A DNA stretch of 64,000 nt from assembly GCF_002900095.1 (NCBI RefSeq), contig NZ_LLKN01000002.1:1612001-1676000 (forward strand), written 5' to 3'. The notes beneath the pieces were generated by a model. That model had not been told where the DNA came from. It worked only from the letters and a program-made list of their open reading frames with translations, and ran no database searches. The DNA is from Salegentibacter mishustinae (GTDB lineage Bacteria > Bacteroidota > Bacteroidia > Flavobacteriales > Flavobacteriaceae). Shown here piece by piece: positions 28,642-38,096 of this stretch. Each line of letters opens with the position of its first letter. Position 1 is the first letter of the stretch. The position numbers were made by a program, and so were the translations under genes.

Positions 28642-31170
28642 ATGACCACCAAAATGTTAAGTACGCTCAGTGCAGCGTTTTTTCTTTTTTTTACTTTCAG
28701 TAGTTACGCACAATCCTCTAGTAAAACTTATGAAATTTCTGGAAAAGTAATTGATAATGAGCTCAATGTACCGCTTGAATATGCGACCATTTCTATTGTA
28801 GATGTTAACGATGCGCAAAATGTTAATGGCGGTGTTACGAATTCCAAGGGTGTTTTTAATATTGAAGTAGACCCCGGCACTTATAATATTATTGTTGAAT
28901 TTATTTCTTACGAAACCAAACGCTTTAATAATCGCCAGGTTAATTCAAATTTAAACCTGGAAACTATAGAGCTTGGTATTAGCTCAGACAATTTAGATGA
29001 AGTTGTGGTGAGAGCCGAAACCACCCAGGTTGACATTAGGCTGGATAAGAAAATATACAATATTGGGAAAGATCTTACTACGGCCGGAGGTACCGTGAGT
29101 GATGCCTTAAATAATGTACCATCCATTTCGGTAGATATTGAAGGAGGTATTAGTTTAAGAGGTAATGACAACGTAAGAATCCTTATTAATGGTAAACCTT
29201 CAGCTATGGCCGGCTTTGGAAATACCGATGTTTTAAGTCAATTACCTGCTGAGGCTATAGAACGCGTAGAAGTGATTACTTCTCCTTCTGCCCGATATGA
29301 TGCCGAAGGTACTGCCGGAATCATTAATATTATTCTTAGAAAAAAGGAAACCCTTGGGTTTAATGGCTCCGTTACTGTAAATGGTGGTATTCCCGAAAAT
29401 GCTAGTATTTCTACTAATTTAAACTACCGTACAGATAAATATAATCTCTTCACCACTACCGGTTACAGATATTCTGAATCCCCGGGTTACGGTTTCTTTG
29501 ACACCCAATATTTTGAACCACGGGAAGATGTAATTCTTGATAACCTGATGTATGATAGAAATATAGAAGACAGGGATTATGACAGGATCAACCGCGGTTT
29601 CAATACCAATGTTGGGATGGAATATTACCTATCTGATATGTCTTCTATTACAGGAGCTATTTTCTATAGAATTGGTGATGATCGCGATGTGACCAATAAT
29701 ATGAATGATTATCTAATGGGAGACACCGAACTTTTAGGTACTAACAGGAGAGAAATTGAAAATGAAGAAGACGAGAGTATTCAATTCTCACTTAATTATG
29801 TAAAGAAATTCAATAATGAAGGTCACGAACTTACCGCTGATTTCCAGTTTGAAACTGATACAGAGACTCAGGACGCTTCTATTAATGAATTTACCATATA
29901 TAATAATACAGAAATAGATGAAATTGATATTCCTTCGGAATCTACACTTACAGACGAAGATCAAAAGGAATATTTGATTCAGGCAGATTACGTATTACCT
30001 ATTGGAGAGGAATCTCAGTTTGAAGCAGGTTATCGTGGTAATTTTGAAAATGAGGTGACCGATTACAAACTTTTTCAGGAAAATAGCCTTGGGGAGTTTG
30101 TACTAAATGAAACCCAGACAAATATTTTTGATTATTCAGAAAATGTTCAGGCTCTTTACACGCAATACGGTACTAAATTCGGAAGTTTTAGTTTTCTTTT
30201 AGGATTAAGACTGGAGAATACCAATTTAAAAGGTGAGATTGATTCAGAATTAACAGAAGAGGAATTACAGGAAGAATTCTCTTTCGCAGTAGATACAGAT
30301 TTTGATAATAATTATCTTGGTTTATTTCCTACCGTAAACCTTATTTATGAACTTGGCAAAGATGAAAACATTACTTTAGGTTATAACCGAAGAATAAACA
30401 GGCCAAGAGGATGGTATATAAACCCTTTCCCTTCCAGAAGTAGCCGTAACAATATTTTCCAGGGGAATCCAAACTTAAATCCTGCATTTTCTAATGCATT
30501 TGATCTTGGATATTTAAAAAAATGGGAGAAATTCACCTTAACCTCTTCAGTTTACTTCCAAAGAGAAACCGATGCTTTTCAAAGAGTGCAGGAGGAAGTT
30601 TTTATTAGCGGACCTTCAGGTCAACAAATAGAAGTAATTAGAAGTATCCCATTTAACCTGGCTACAAACGACAGGATGGGTGGAGAATTAGGTTTTCTTT
30701 ACAATCCGGCAGATTGGTTAAGACTAAACGGTAGTGTGAATGTATTCCGTTTTAAACTGGACGGTGAATTTAATGGCACCGATTATAGTCAGGACAACTC
30801 GAGCTGGTTTGGTAGATTTAGTTCAAAAGTTACTTTACCACTAAAAATAGATTGGCAAACAAACTTATTTTACCGAGGCCCTTCAGACGAAATTCAGGGA
30901 ACTCAAGAAGGAATTTTAAACGTAGACCTTGCTTTTAGTAAGGAGATCCTAAACGAGAGAGCTACACTTTCTTTAAATGTGAGAGATATTTTTAACGGAA
31001 GAAAAAGAAATAGTTCTACCACTACAGAATTCTTTAGCCAGGAAAGTGAATTCCAATGGAGACAGGGACAATCTGTAAATGTTTCTTTTATCTATAGATT
31101 TAATCAGCAGAAACGTGAACAACGTCGTAACGATAGTGATCAGGACTTTGAGGAGGGTTTTGAAGGATAA
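28642..31170 (+). CDS. TonB-dependent outer-membrane receptor with carboxypeptidase-like N domain
   Basis: The 842-residue protein has a signal peptide (to about residue 23), a carboxypeptidase-regulatory-like domain (residues 27-110, EISGKVIDNELNVPLEYATI), a plug domain (residues 125-215, GIISRGNDN-like GGISLRGNDNVRILING), and a beta-barrel (OMP_b-brl_3 type). This is the flavobacterial family of outer-membrane beta-barrel receptors lacking a SusD partner here. The ligand is unknown: siderophore, peptide or other. It has no SusD neighbour and no clear regulator, so it is not a standard polysaccharide locus. Confidence 0.9.
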   Translation: MTTKMLSTLSAAFFLFFTFSSYAQSSSKTYEISGKVIDNELNVPLEYATISIVDVNDAQNVNGGVTNSKGVFNIEVDPGTYNIIVEFISYETKRFNNRQVNSNLNLETIELGISSDNLDEVVVRAETTQVDIRLDKKIYNIGKDLTTAGGTVSDALNNVPSISVDIEGGISLRGNDNVRILINGKPSAMAGFGNTDVLSQLPAEAIERVEVITSPSARYDAEGTAGIINIILRKKETLGFNGSVTVNGGIPENASISTNLNYRTDKYNLFTTTGYRYSESPGYGFFDTQYFEPREDVILDNLMYDRNIEDRDYDRINRGFNTNVGMEYYLSDMSSITGAIFYRIGDDRDVTNNMNDYLMGDTELLGTNRREIENEEDESIQFSLNYVKKFNNEGHELTADFQFETDTETQDASINEFTIYNNTEIDEIDIPSESTLTDEDQKEYLIQADYVLPIGEESQFEAGYRGNFENEVTDYKLFQENSLGEFVLNETQTNIFDYSENVQALYTQYGTKFGSFSFLLGLRLENTNLKGEIDSELTEEELQEEFSFAVDTDFDNNYLGLFPTVNLIYELGKDENITLGYNRRINRPRGWYINPFPSRSSRNNIFQGNPNLNPAFSNAFDLGYLKKWEKFTLTSSVYFQRETDAFQRVQEEVFISGPSGQQIEVIRSIPFNLATNDRMGGELGFLYNPADWLRLNGSVNVFRFKLDGEFNGTDYSQDNSSWFGRFSSKVTLPLKIDWQTNLFYRGPSDEIQGTQEGILNVDLAFSKEILNERATLSLNVRDIFNGRKRNSSTTTEFFSQESEFQWRQGQSVNVSFIYRFNQQKREQRRNDSDQDFEEGFEG

Positions 31171-31184
31171 TTTATAACACAAAT

Positions 31185-31208
31185 AAACCGGCTTACTTAA
31201 GCCGGTTT
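31185..31208. terminator. Terminator after the TonB-dependent receptor
   Basis: AAACCGGCTTA pairs perfectly with TAAGCCGGTTT around a 2-base centre and is followed by AT-rich sequence. Confidence 0.65.
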
Positions 31209-31235
31209 ATTATATATTATTTAAAATTAAAGCAT

Positions 31236-31266
31236 AAAAAAAGGGACATTAACTGTCCCCTTTTTT
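31236..31266. terminator. Terminator overlapping the stop of the small membrane protein
   Basis: AAAAAAAGGGACA pairs with TGTCCCCTTTTTT. It overlaps the stop codon of the minus-strand gene at 31265. Confidence 0.7.
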
Positions 31267-31441
31267 ATGCTTTTTCTTCTTTCGCTTTTTTTCTTGCTGC
31301 TTTCTTTTCTTTAAGCAATTCTCCAACAGAACCACCTATCCAATAAGGTAAAATAGCCATTAGGAAAATCATAAGCCAGAATCCCATGGTTAAAATAACC
31401 AGGAAAGCCAGAAAACCGAGATATTGATCGAATTCGAACAT
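31265..31441 (-). CDS. 58-residue small membrane protein
   Basis: From ATG 31441 the product is MFEFDQYLGFLAFLVILTM... with about two close hydrophobic segments and a Lys/Ala/Glu-rich tail (KEKKAARKKAKEEKA). A 61-residue reading starts at TTG 31450 but the ATG is preferred. It lies between two terminators, so it is its own unit. The apolar start and basic helical tail recall small membrane proteins of flavobacteria; function unknown. Confidence 0.7.
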   Translation of the reverse strand: MFEFDQYLGFLAFLVILTMGFWLMIFLMAILPYWIGGSVGELLKEKKAARKKAKEEKA

Positions 31442-31592
31442 AATTTCCAAAATTTTTTGATCTGGTCAAATATACTAAGCTTTGCTGGCTTATCACAATT
31501 AAATTTTCAGAAATTATAAAACTGCTGATTAAAATCAGGAAAATTAAAGGCTAAATTCTCTCTATTTATTCCTTTAAAACCCCGCTATCTTG

Positions 31593-31600
31593 TAAATTTG
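31593..31600 (+). promoter_or_regulatory. -7 box of fumC
   Basis: TAAATTTG fits TAnnTTTG and lies 22 bases before the fumC start. Confidence 0.55.
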
Positions 31601-31622
31601 TGTAACAACTAATATAAAAATT

Positions 31623-33020
31623 ATGAATTATAGAATAGAGAAAGATACTATTGGAGAAGTAAAAGTTCCGGCAGATAAACTCTGGGGTGCTCAAACCGAA
31701 CGTTCAAGGAATAATTTTAAAATTGGACCGGCTGCCAGTATGCCTTTAGAAATAGTTTATGGCTTTGCTTATCTTAAGAAAGCAGCCGCTTATACAAATT
31801 GTGAATTGGGGGTTTTACCGGTAGATAAGAGAGATTATATAAGCCAGGTGTGTGATGAAATACTGGAAGGCAAACACGACGACCAATTTCCATTGGTAAT
31901 TTGGCAAACCGGTAGCGGTACTCAAAGCAATATGAATGTAAACGAAGTAATTGCAAATAGAGCACACCAATTAGCCGGTAATACTTTAGGCGAAGGAGAT
32001 AAAACACTTCAGCCAAACGACGACGTTAATAAATCGCAATCTTCTAACGATACCTTCCCAACGGGAATGCATATCGCGGCTTATCAAAAAATCACCAAAG
32101 TAACGCTTCCAAGTGTGAAGCAACTACGTGATACTTTAAAGAAAAAATCAGAAGAGTTTAAGGAAGTGGTAAAAATTGGCCGTACGCATTTTATGGATGC
32201 CACTCCCCTAACCTTAGGCCAGGAGTTTAGCGGTTATGTAGCCCAATTAGACCACGGAATTAAAGCTCTTGAAAGTACGCTTCCGCATCTATCTGAATTA
32301 GCGCTTGGTGGAACAGCGGTAGGAACCGGACTTAACACTCCAAAAGGCTACTCTAAAAGAGTATCTGAATTTATTGCCAAATTCACTGAACTACCTTTTG
32401 TTTCTGCTGGAAACAAATTCGAAGCACTTGCTGCGCACGATGCTTTTGTGGAAACTCATGGCGCTTTAAAACAATTAGCTGTTTCCCTAAATAAAATTGG
32501 AAATGATATTAGAATGCTTTCTTCCGGGCCACGAAGTGGAATTGGCGAAATCAATATCCCGGCTAATGAGCCCGGCTCATCTATTATGCCCGGAAAAGTG
32601 AATCCTACACAATGTGAGGCTTTAACTATGGTTTGCGCTCAGGTTATGGGGAACGATGTTGCTATTAGTGTTGGTGGAATGCAAGGCCAATTTGAGCTAA
32701 ATGTTTTTAAACCGGTTATGGCAGCTAATCTTCTGCAAAGTGCAGAACTTATTGGTGATGCCTGCGTTTCTTTTGATGTTAATTGCGCAAAGGGAATTGA
32801 AGCTAATAAACCACGAATCCAGGAACATTTAAATAATTCTTTGATGTTGGTAACTGCTTTAAACACTAAAATTGGTTACTATAAAGCTGCCGAAATTGCC
32901 AATAAAGCTCACGAAGATGGAACTACACTGAAAGAAGCTGCGGTTGAATTAGGCCACCTTACCGAAGAACAATTTGATGAGTGGGTGCAACCTAAAGATA
33001 TGGTGGGAAATATTAAATAA
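31623..33020 (+). CDS. fumC: Class II fumarate hydratase
   Basis: The 465-residue enzyme has the class II signature [11 protein letters not shown] near residue 320, the [13 protein letters not shown] and [10 protein letters not shown] loops and the [14 protein letters not shown] helix with catalytic His. It hydrates fumarate to malate in the citric acid cycle without an iron-sulfur cluster. It is transcribed alone from a -7 box and ends in a perfect palindromic terminator at 33046-33075. Argininosuccinate lyase and aspartase relatives are excluded by these fumarase loops. Confidence 0.96.
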   Translation: MNYRIEKDTIGEVKVPADKLWGAQTERSRNNFKIGPAASMPLEIVYGFAYLKKAAAYTNCELGVLPVDKRDYISQVCDEILEGKHDDQFPLVIWQTGSGTQSNMNVNEVIANRAHQLAGNTLGEGDKTLQPNDDVNKSQSSNDTFPTGMHIAAYQKITKVTLPSVKQLRDTLKKKSEEFKEVVKIGRTHFMDATPLTLGQEFSGYVAQLDHGIKALESTLPHLSELALGGTAVGTGLNTPKGYSKRVSEFIAKFTELPFVSAGNKFEALAAHDAFVETHGALKQLAVSLNKIGNDIRMLSSGPRSGIGEINIPANEPGSSIMPGKVNPTQCEALTMVCAQVMGNDVAISVGGMQGQFELNVFKPVMAANLLQSAELIGDACVSFDVNCAKGIEANKPRIQEHLNNSLMLVTALNTKIGYYKAAEIANKAHEDGTTLKEAAVELGHLTEEQFDEWVQPKDMVGNIK

Positions 33021-33045
33021 TTCCTTCTAAATTGATAAGAACAAA

Positions 33046-33075
33046 AAAGCCTGTCTAAAATTTTAGACAGGCTTT
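33046..33075. terminator. Terminator after fumC
   Basis: AAAGCCTGTCTAAAA is the exact reverse complement of TTTTAGACAGGCTTT; the two abut. Confidence 0.8.
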
Positions 33076-33084
33076 GTTGTTATT

Positions 33085-33111
33085 CGTCATCCTGAACTTG
33101 TTTCAGGATCT
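33085..33111. repeat. Single REP-like unit
   Basis: CGTCATCCTGAACTTGTTTC... contains the hairpin CCTGAACTTGTTTCAGG, the same unit as in the pair at 16903-16972, here between the fumC terminator and ccsBA. Confidence 0.6.
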
Positions 33112-33191
33112 AAGTTGTTATGAATCTAAAAATATTAGAAGCCTAACCAAGTTCCTTTAGACACTAGACTTTTAAATCCGAAGTTTACCAC

Positions 33192-36100
33192 TTACTTTTC
33201 ATTTTTTTTCTTAGGCTTTTTAGCATAAAACTTCTGAAATCTCCAGTAAGACACAGCTCCCAATAATGCTACTATCGCTACTGCATAGTAAATAAAAGTA
33301 GGTGTAATTACTTTATCTCCGCTAGCATAAGAGTGTAATCCGGCCAGGTAAAAGTTTACCCCAAAATAAGTCATCATAATACTGGCAAAAGCTACAATAG
33401 CCATAAAATTAAAGAACCATCTACTTCTAAGCCCTGGAACTAAACGCATATGGATAACAAATGCATATACCATAATACTAATTAAAGCCCAGGTTTCTTT
33501 TGGGTCCCAGCCCCAGTAGCGTCCCCAGCTTTCGTTGGCCCACTGTCCTCCAAGGAAGTTTCCTATAGTAAGCATCACAAGACCTACCGTTAAAGCCATT
33601 TCAGTAATAATGGTGATCTCTTTTATATTGAGGTCCATTTTCTTTTTATTGCTTTCTGTAGTGAAAATCATTAGCAGTAAGGCCACAGCACCAAGGATCA
33701 TTCCCAGCGTAAAAGGACCATAACTTCCTACAATTACCGACACGTGAATCATTAACCAATAAGAATCCAGTACTGGCTGTAAATTAGCAATAGAAGGATC
33801 CATCCAGTTCCAATGTGCGATCATTAGAATCATAGAAGTTACAAAAGCCGTAGAGGCAACAGTTAAGCTACTTTTTCTTCCGAAAGCTAAACCAAAGAAC
33901 ATGGTGGCCCAACCTACATAGATCATAGATTCATAAGCATCACTCCAGGGAGCATGTCCAGAAATATACCACCGGGCAATTAGTCCCAAAGTATGCAGTA
34001 TAAAAAGCAGTACAATAACACCGCCACTAATCTTCACCAGCCACTTTGTAACACTATTTTCCTTAAAGATCCTAACAATAACAAACACCAACATAAGTAG
34101 TCCGGCTGTCATATACATCCAGAATAGGTTCTTAAAAATATCGTATTTGTTATAAGCGATCTCAGCATTGATCTTATCTTCTGAAGGCATCACTTCTTCA
34201 CCGAATTTCTTCTGAAATCCTTTTATGCTTTCCAGAAATTGATTCGCTTTTGTATAATCTCCGGTTTCACTGGCCTCAGAAAGTGAGGTCATATACAAGG
34301 GAAGAATCTGTTTAGTATACACCGAATCCATTCCTTTAAAAACCACGCCTTCATCCTCTAATTCAGGATAAGAAACCCATTTATTATTATCATCTCCCGG
34401 AATTGGGAAAATGCGAAGTATTTTGCCCTGAAGCGCACGATACAATAAATTCACTTTTTTATCGGTATTGATAAAATCTTTTTGAAATTTATTGGGAACC
34501 GCTGCCTGGTAAGCATCTTCCAGTAATGGTGAGAGTTTATAACTTCCGGTTTCATCAAAGAAACTACTTAGCGTTAAATACTTTTCCCCTTCATCTACAC
34601 CCAAAACATTATGTAAACTATCATTATGTTTTTCAACATATATAATTGGAACATTGTACCAGATCATTGGATTTTGGGTTAACGAGACCAAAACCTGATC
34701 TGAACTTAAACCTTCATATTCATCAGATTTACTTAATTTCCGAAGTAATTCAGAAGAATAAGTATTGGCCGGTTTCATCCTTCCACTGGCATCCTGAATT
34801 ACCAGTTTACCAAATTTAGCTGCGTGTTCTTCACTTACAGCGTTACTCTTAAGAATAGAATCTACTTCTTTTTTAGCCGATTGGGCGTGTTGGTGATCAT
34901 CTTCAGGCGCCTGGGCAAACATAGAACCTGCAGCCATAAAGAAAATAAGCACGGTAGTTAACTTTTTCTTTTTGTCTTTTACTTTTTCCAGCATTTCCTT
35001 AAGATTTCCAAATCGAGAGCCTTTATCAAAAAGGATAAGCATCAAACCTAAATAAAGTAGAAAATACCCAATGTAGGTAACCCATGTTCCCCAGAAATCG
35101 TGGTTTACAGAAAGAATAGTTCCTTTCTCATCTGGCATAAAACTAGCTTGAAAAAACCTAAATCCTTTGTGATCCAGGACGTGGTTCATATAAATTTCAT
35201 AAGGTCTATTCTCTTTTCCTTCTTCGACTATTTCTACCTTACTTTTAAAAGCCGAATAACTATTTTCTGTACCGGGATATTTGTCAGCTATAAAGTCATT
35301 AAGCTTTATCGCAAATGGTAATTCTATTTCTTTACTGCCGTAATCCAGGTAAAATTCGAGTCCAGCAAGTTCTACCTTTTGGGGTTCGCTGGTAATTCCC
35401 TGTCCGCCCATTAAGGTGACAGTTTTAGATTCGCCTTCAGAAGAAACCCTTAAAGTTAATGCATCAGATTGGCCGTCGGCTTTTTCCGGGGTTCTCACAA
35501 TATCGTATTTCCCTTTTACCACCGGTTCAGGAATTACAAATTGCATATTTCCAATATTATATAAAGAGCGAAGCATCAGGTTTTGGGTAGAATCTTTTAC
35601 TAAATCTCCACGCTTCTGGTCAGCCATTCGCATATAATCTCCCTCAAAAGGAGAATCTATGGTGTATTTCCCACTTGCTTCATTGTAAGTGATATTAATA
35701 GCACCTTCGGTGGGCTCGTTCAATGAAAACAAAACATTATGAATATTTTGAACTTCGCCTTCTTTCAAATAATGATCGTGGCGTTCCCCACCTCCTGCTT
35801 CAACAATTTTAAGATGATTTATCCCATCTTCAGCGGGTACCAATTCTTCTTTAGCACCGTAAATAAAATTAGTTGCTTCTATAGTAACCGGTTGGCCATT
35901 ATAGTCGGTATTCAGCACATACTCGTTTTCAGTCTCTGGAGCAAAAAGCACCGGTTCCTGCAAAACCCTACGCCTGGGCTCGCCATCAATTTCACCGTCA
36001 ATAAAGGTTGTGAGAAAAGTTTTTTGGGAAAGCATAACATTGGTAGTTTCGCCTTCGCGTATTGGCATAACACCCTCATAACTAATATAACGCGTAATGA

Positions 36101-36380
36101 ACGCGCCAACCAGGATTAATACAAAAGATAGGTGGATTAAAAGGGAAGACCATTTTTCGCGTTTATGGAGGTTATAACGCTTAATATTTCCGGCGAAATT
36201 AATCACAAAAAACACCATTATAGCCTCAAACCACCAGGTGTTGTAGATTAACACCCTCGCTGTTTCAATACTATACCAACTTTCAATAAATGTTCCGAAC
36301 GCCATGGCCACGGCAAAGACCACAAACAAGACTGCCATTATACGTGTAGAAAATATGACAGACGCTATTTTATTCTGCAT
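33192..36380 (-). CDS. ccsBA: Fused cytochrome c biogenesis protein CcsBA (ResB-ResC)
   Basis: The 1062-residue protein has about three N-terminal helices and a ResB-like periplasmic part (residues 1-460), then a soluble middle region of about 250 residues with EDDHQHAQSAKKE, then a CcsA part with about eight helices. The tryptophan-rich haem-handling motif is GRYWGWDPKETWALIS near residue 970. CcsBA exports haem and attaches it to CxxCH apocytochromes in system II. A fused form is common in Bacteroidota; the long soluble middle is larger than in the usual proteobacterial fusion. A -7 box TAAATTTG lies at 36403-36410. Confidence 0.9.
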   Translation of the reverse strand: MQNKIASVIFSTRIMAVLFVVFAVAMAFGTFIESWYSIETARVLIYNTWWFEAIMVFFVINFAGNIKRYNLHKREKWSSLLIHLSFVLILVGAFITRYISYEGVMPIREGETTNVMLSQKTFLTTFIDGEIDGEPRRRVLQEPVLFAPETENEYVLNTDYNGQPVTIEATNFIYGAKEELVPAEDGINHLKIVEAGGGERHDHYLKEGEVQNIHNVLFSLNEPTEGAINITYNEASGKYTIDSPFEGDYMRMADQKRGDLVKDSTQNLMLRSLYNIGNMQFVIPEPVVKGKYDIVRTPEKADGQSDALTLRVSSEGESKTVTLMGGQGITSEPQKVELAGLEFYLDYGSKEIELPFAIKLNDFIADKYPGTENSYSAFKSKVEIVEEGKENRPYEIYMNHVLDHKGFRFFQASFMPDEKGTILSVNHDFWGTWVTYIGYFLLYLGLMLILFDKGSRFGNLKEMLEKVKDKKKKLTTVLIFFMAAGSMFAQAPEDDHQHAQSAKKEVDSILKSNAVSEEHAAKFGKLVIQDASGRMKPANTYSSELLRKLSKSDEYEGLSSDQVLVSLTQNPMIWYNVPIIYVEKHNDSLHNVLGVDEGEKYLTLSSFFDETGSYKLSPLLEDAYQAAVPNKFQKDFINTDKKVNLLYRALQGKILRIFPIPGDDNNKWVSYPELEDEGVVFKGMDSVYTKQILPLYMTSLSEASETGDYTKANQFLESIKGFQKKFGEEVMPSEDKINAEIAYNKYDIFKNLFWMYMTAGLLMLVFVIVRIFKENSVTKWLVKISGGVIVLLFILHTLGLIARWYISGHAPWSDAYESMIYVGWATMFFGLAFGRKSSLTVASTAFVTSMILMIAHWNWMDPSIANLQPVLDSYWLMIHVSVIVGSYGPFTLGMILGAVALLLMIFTTESNKKKMDLNIKEITIITEMALTVGLVMLTIGNFLGGQWANESWGRYWGWDPKETWALISIMVYAFVIHMRLVPGLRSRWFFNFMAIVAFASIMMTYFGVNFYLAGLHSYASGDKVITPTFIYYAVAIVALLGAVSYWRFQKFYAKKPKKKNEK

Positions 36381-36402
36381 GAAGTAACTCTTTTTACGGC
36401 TG

Positions 36403-36410
36403 CAAATTTA
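36403..36410 (-). promoter_or_regulatory. -7 box of ccsBA
   Basis: On the minus strand TAAATTTG fits TAnnTTTG exactly, 22 bases before the start at 36380. Confidence 0.55.
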
Positions 36411-36503
36411 AGGATTTTTAACGGTTTGCGCAGGTAAAAACAAAGACAATCTCCTACACGAATGTTAATTTTATTGCCTGATTATTTTTAATAATTTAGC
36501 CGA

Positions 36504-37265
36504 ATGATAGAAATGGTAATTTTAGGCACCGGAAACATAGCTTTTCATTTATTCAATGCCTTTTCTGAGTCGGAAAACATCCGGGTGATCCAGGTTTATA
36601 ATCACCGGCAGGAAAGCCTGAAATATTTTTCAAATTTTACAGATACCACCACTAATATCAAAAACTTAAAACCTGCTCATTTCTATTTACTTGCTTTAAA
36701 AGATGATGTTATTCCTGAAATAGCCGAAAAACTTAAGAGTTATGTTGGTATTATTTTACATACCTCGGGTGCCGTTGGCTTAAATGCATTGGATAGCACA
36801 ACTAATTTTGGCGTTTTTTATCCATTGCAGACCTTTTCAAAAAATAAGGCAGTAGATTTTTCTAAAATACCGGTTTGCATCGAAGCAAATTCAGCCGAAA
36901 ATTTAGAAAAAATAAGAAGTCTGGCTTCAAGAATTACAATAGATGTGCGTGAAATTGATTCTGAACAGCGCAAAGCTTTACACGTTGCAGCAGTTTTTGT
37001 GAATAATTTCAGTAATCATTTATATTCAATAGGAGCTGAAATTTGTGCAGAGAATAAAATAGACTTCAGCATTTTAAAGCCACTTATAGCAGAAACTGCT
37101 TCTAAAATTGAGAGTTTAAATCCACTTGAGGCGCAAACCGGCCCGGCTTTGAGAAATGATCAAAAAACAATTGAAACCCATTTAGCATTTTTATCTAAAA
37201 AACATAAGGATATTTACAGTCTTTTAACCCAATCTATTCAAGATTTACATGGAAAAAAATTATAA
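36504..37265 (+). CDS. Rossmann-fold DUF2520 protein
   Basis: The 253-residue protein begins with a dinucleotide-binding GTGNIAFHL loop and has LHTSGAVGLNAL in the middle and a helical second domain with AAVFVNNFSNHLYSIG. This is the DUF2520/6-phosphogluconate dehydrogenase-like Rossmann group, often named in this operon in flavobacteria. The reaction is unknown. It overlaps the next gene by 17 bases, so they are coupled. It starts the 36504-39599 operon. Confidence 0.85.
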   Translation: MIEMVILGTGNIAFHLFNAFSESENIRVIQVYNHRQESLKYFSNFTDTTTNIKNLKPAHFYLLALKDDVIPEIAEKLKSYVGIILHTSGAVGLNALDSTTNFGVFYPLQTFSKNKAVDFSKIPVCIEANSAENLEKIRSLASRITIDVREIDSEQRKALHVAAVFVNNFSNHLYSIGAEICAENKIDFSILKPLIAETASKIESLNPLEAQTGPALRNDQKTIETHLAFLSKKHKDIYSLLTQSIQDLHGKKL

Positions 37266-37761
37266 AGAATACCTAAACCAAATCAACACCTTTGTGTTTG
37301 ATGTAGATGGTGTACTCACCGATGGCAGCATACAAATTAGCACCGCAGGAGAACTTCTGCGAACTATGAATATTAAAGATGGTTATGCACTTAAAGCAGC
37401 AAAAACAGCTGGTTACACGGTTTGCGTTATTTCTGGAGGAAAAAATGAAGGCGTTAGAAAAAGACTAAGAGATCTTGGAATAAACGATATCTATCTGGGT
37501 ATTCACGATAAAGTGGAACAAATGGATGAGTTCTTTGATATCTATGAGATCAATGCCGAAAATGTACTTTATATGGGAGATGATATTCCAGATTACTACC
37601 CAATGAAACTGGTTGGTTTACCGTGCTGCCCCCAGGATGCCGTAGCTGAAGTTAAAGAGATCTCCAAGTACGTTTCTCACAAAAAAGGCGGAAAAGGCTG
37701 TGTTCGAGATGTTATAGAGCAAGTGATGAAAGTGCAGGGAAAATGGATGGATAAAGTTTAA
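37249..37761 (+). CDS. kdsC: KDO-8-phosphate phosphatase-like HAD hydrolase
   Basis: The 170-residue protein shows the HAD motifs: FVFDVDGVLTDG with the catalytic Asp, then CVISGGKN, KDG and the late VLYMGDDIPDYYPM acidic loop. This size and order is KdsC, which removes phosphate from KDO-8-phosphate in lipopolysaccharide core synthesis. It overlaps the DUF2520 gene and its TAA abuts the ATG of the SMR gene. A non-KDO sugar acid substrate is possible; kdsA and kdsB are not in the window. Confidence 0.88.
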   Translation: MEKNYKEYLNQINTFVFDVDGVLTDGSIQISTAGELLRTMNIKDGYALKAAKTAGYTVCVISGGKNEGVRKRLRDLGINDIYLGIHDKVEQMDEFFDIYEINAENVLYMGDDIPDYYPMKLVGLPCCPQDAVAEVKEISKYVSHKKGGKGCVRDVIEQVMKVQGKWMDKV

Positions 37762-38088
37762 ATGAACTGGATTCTACTTATTCTCGCCGGTCTTTTTGAA
37801 GTTGGTTTTGCATTTTGCCTTGGTAAAACGAAGGTGACCACGGGCAGTAGCTCCAACCTTTGGTTTGCAGGTTTTTTAATTTCACTAAGTATAAGTATGC
37901 TTTTGCTTTATAAAGCCACACAAACATTACCAATTGGTACAGCCTATGCCGTTTGGACTGGAATTGGCGCGGTAGGAACCGTGTTGCTAGGAATATTTAT
38001 TTTTAAAGAACCCGCTAATTTTTGGCGTATTTTCTTTCTTAGTACCCTAATAATTTCTATCGTAGGTTTAAAATTTGTTTCAGAATAA
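37762..38088 (+). CDS. SMR-family exporter, guanidinium-exporter (Gdx/SugE) type
   Basis: The 108-residue protein has four helices, with the key Glu near residue 13 (LFEVGFAFCLGK) and PIGTAYAVWTGIGAVGT in the third helix. The AVWTGIGAVGT form is typical of the Gdx/SugE group that exports guanidinium, not the EmrE drug exporters. No guanidine riboswitch-like leader is present because its ATG directly abuts the stop of kdsC. Cotranscription with kdsC suggests a different or extra role; sure only of the family. Confidence 0.88.
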   Translation: MNWILLILAGLFEVGFAFCLGKTKVTTGSSSNLWFAGFLISLSISMLLLYKATQTLPIGTAYAVWTGIGAVGTVLLGIFIFKEPANFWRIFFLSTLIISIVGLKFVSE

Positions 38089-38096
38089 TCTAGCAT

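Noticed and set aside
36384-36397. GTAACTCTTTTTAC before ccsBA
   Set aside because: It lies downstream of the -7 box in the leader and one position is mismatched; chance is likely.
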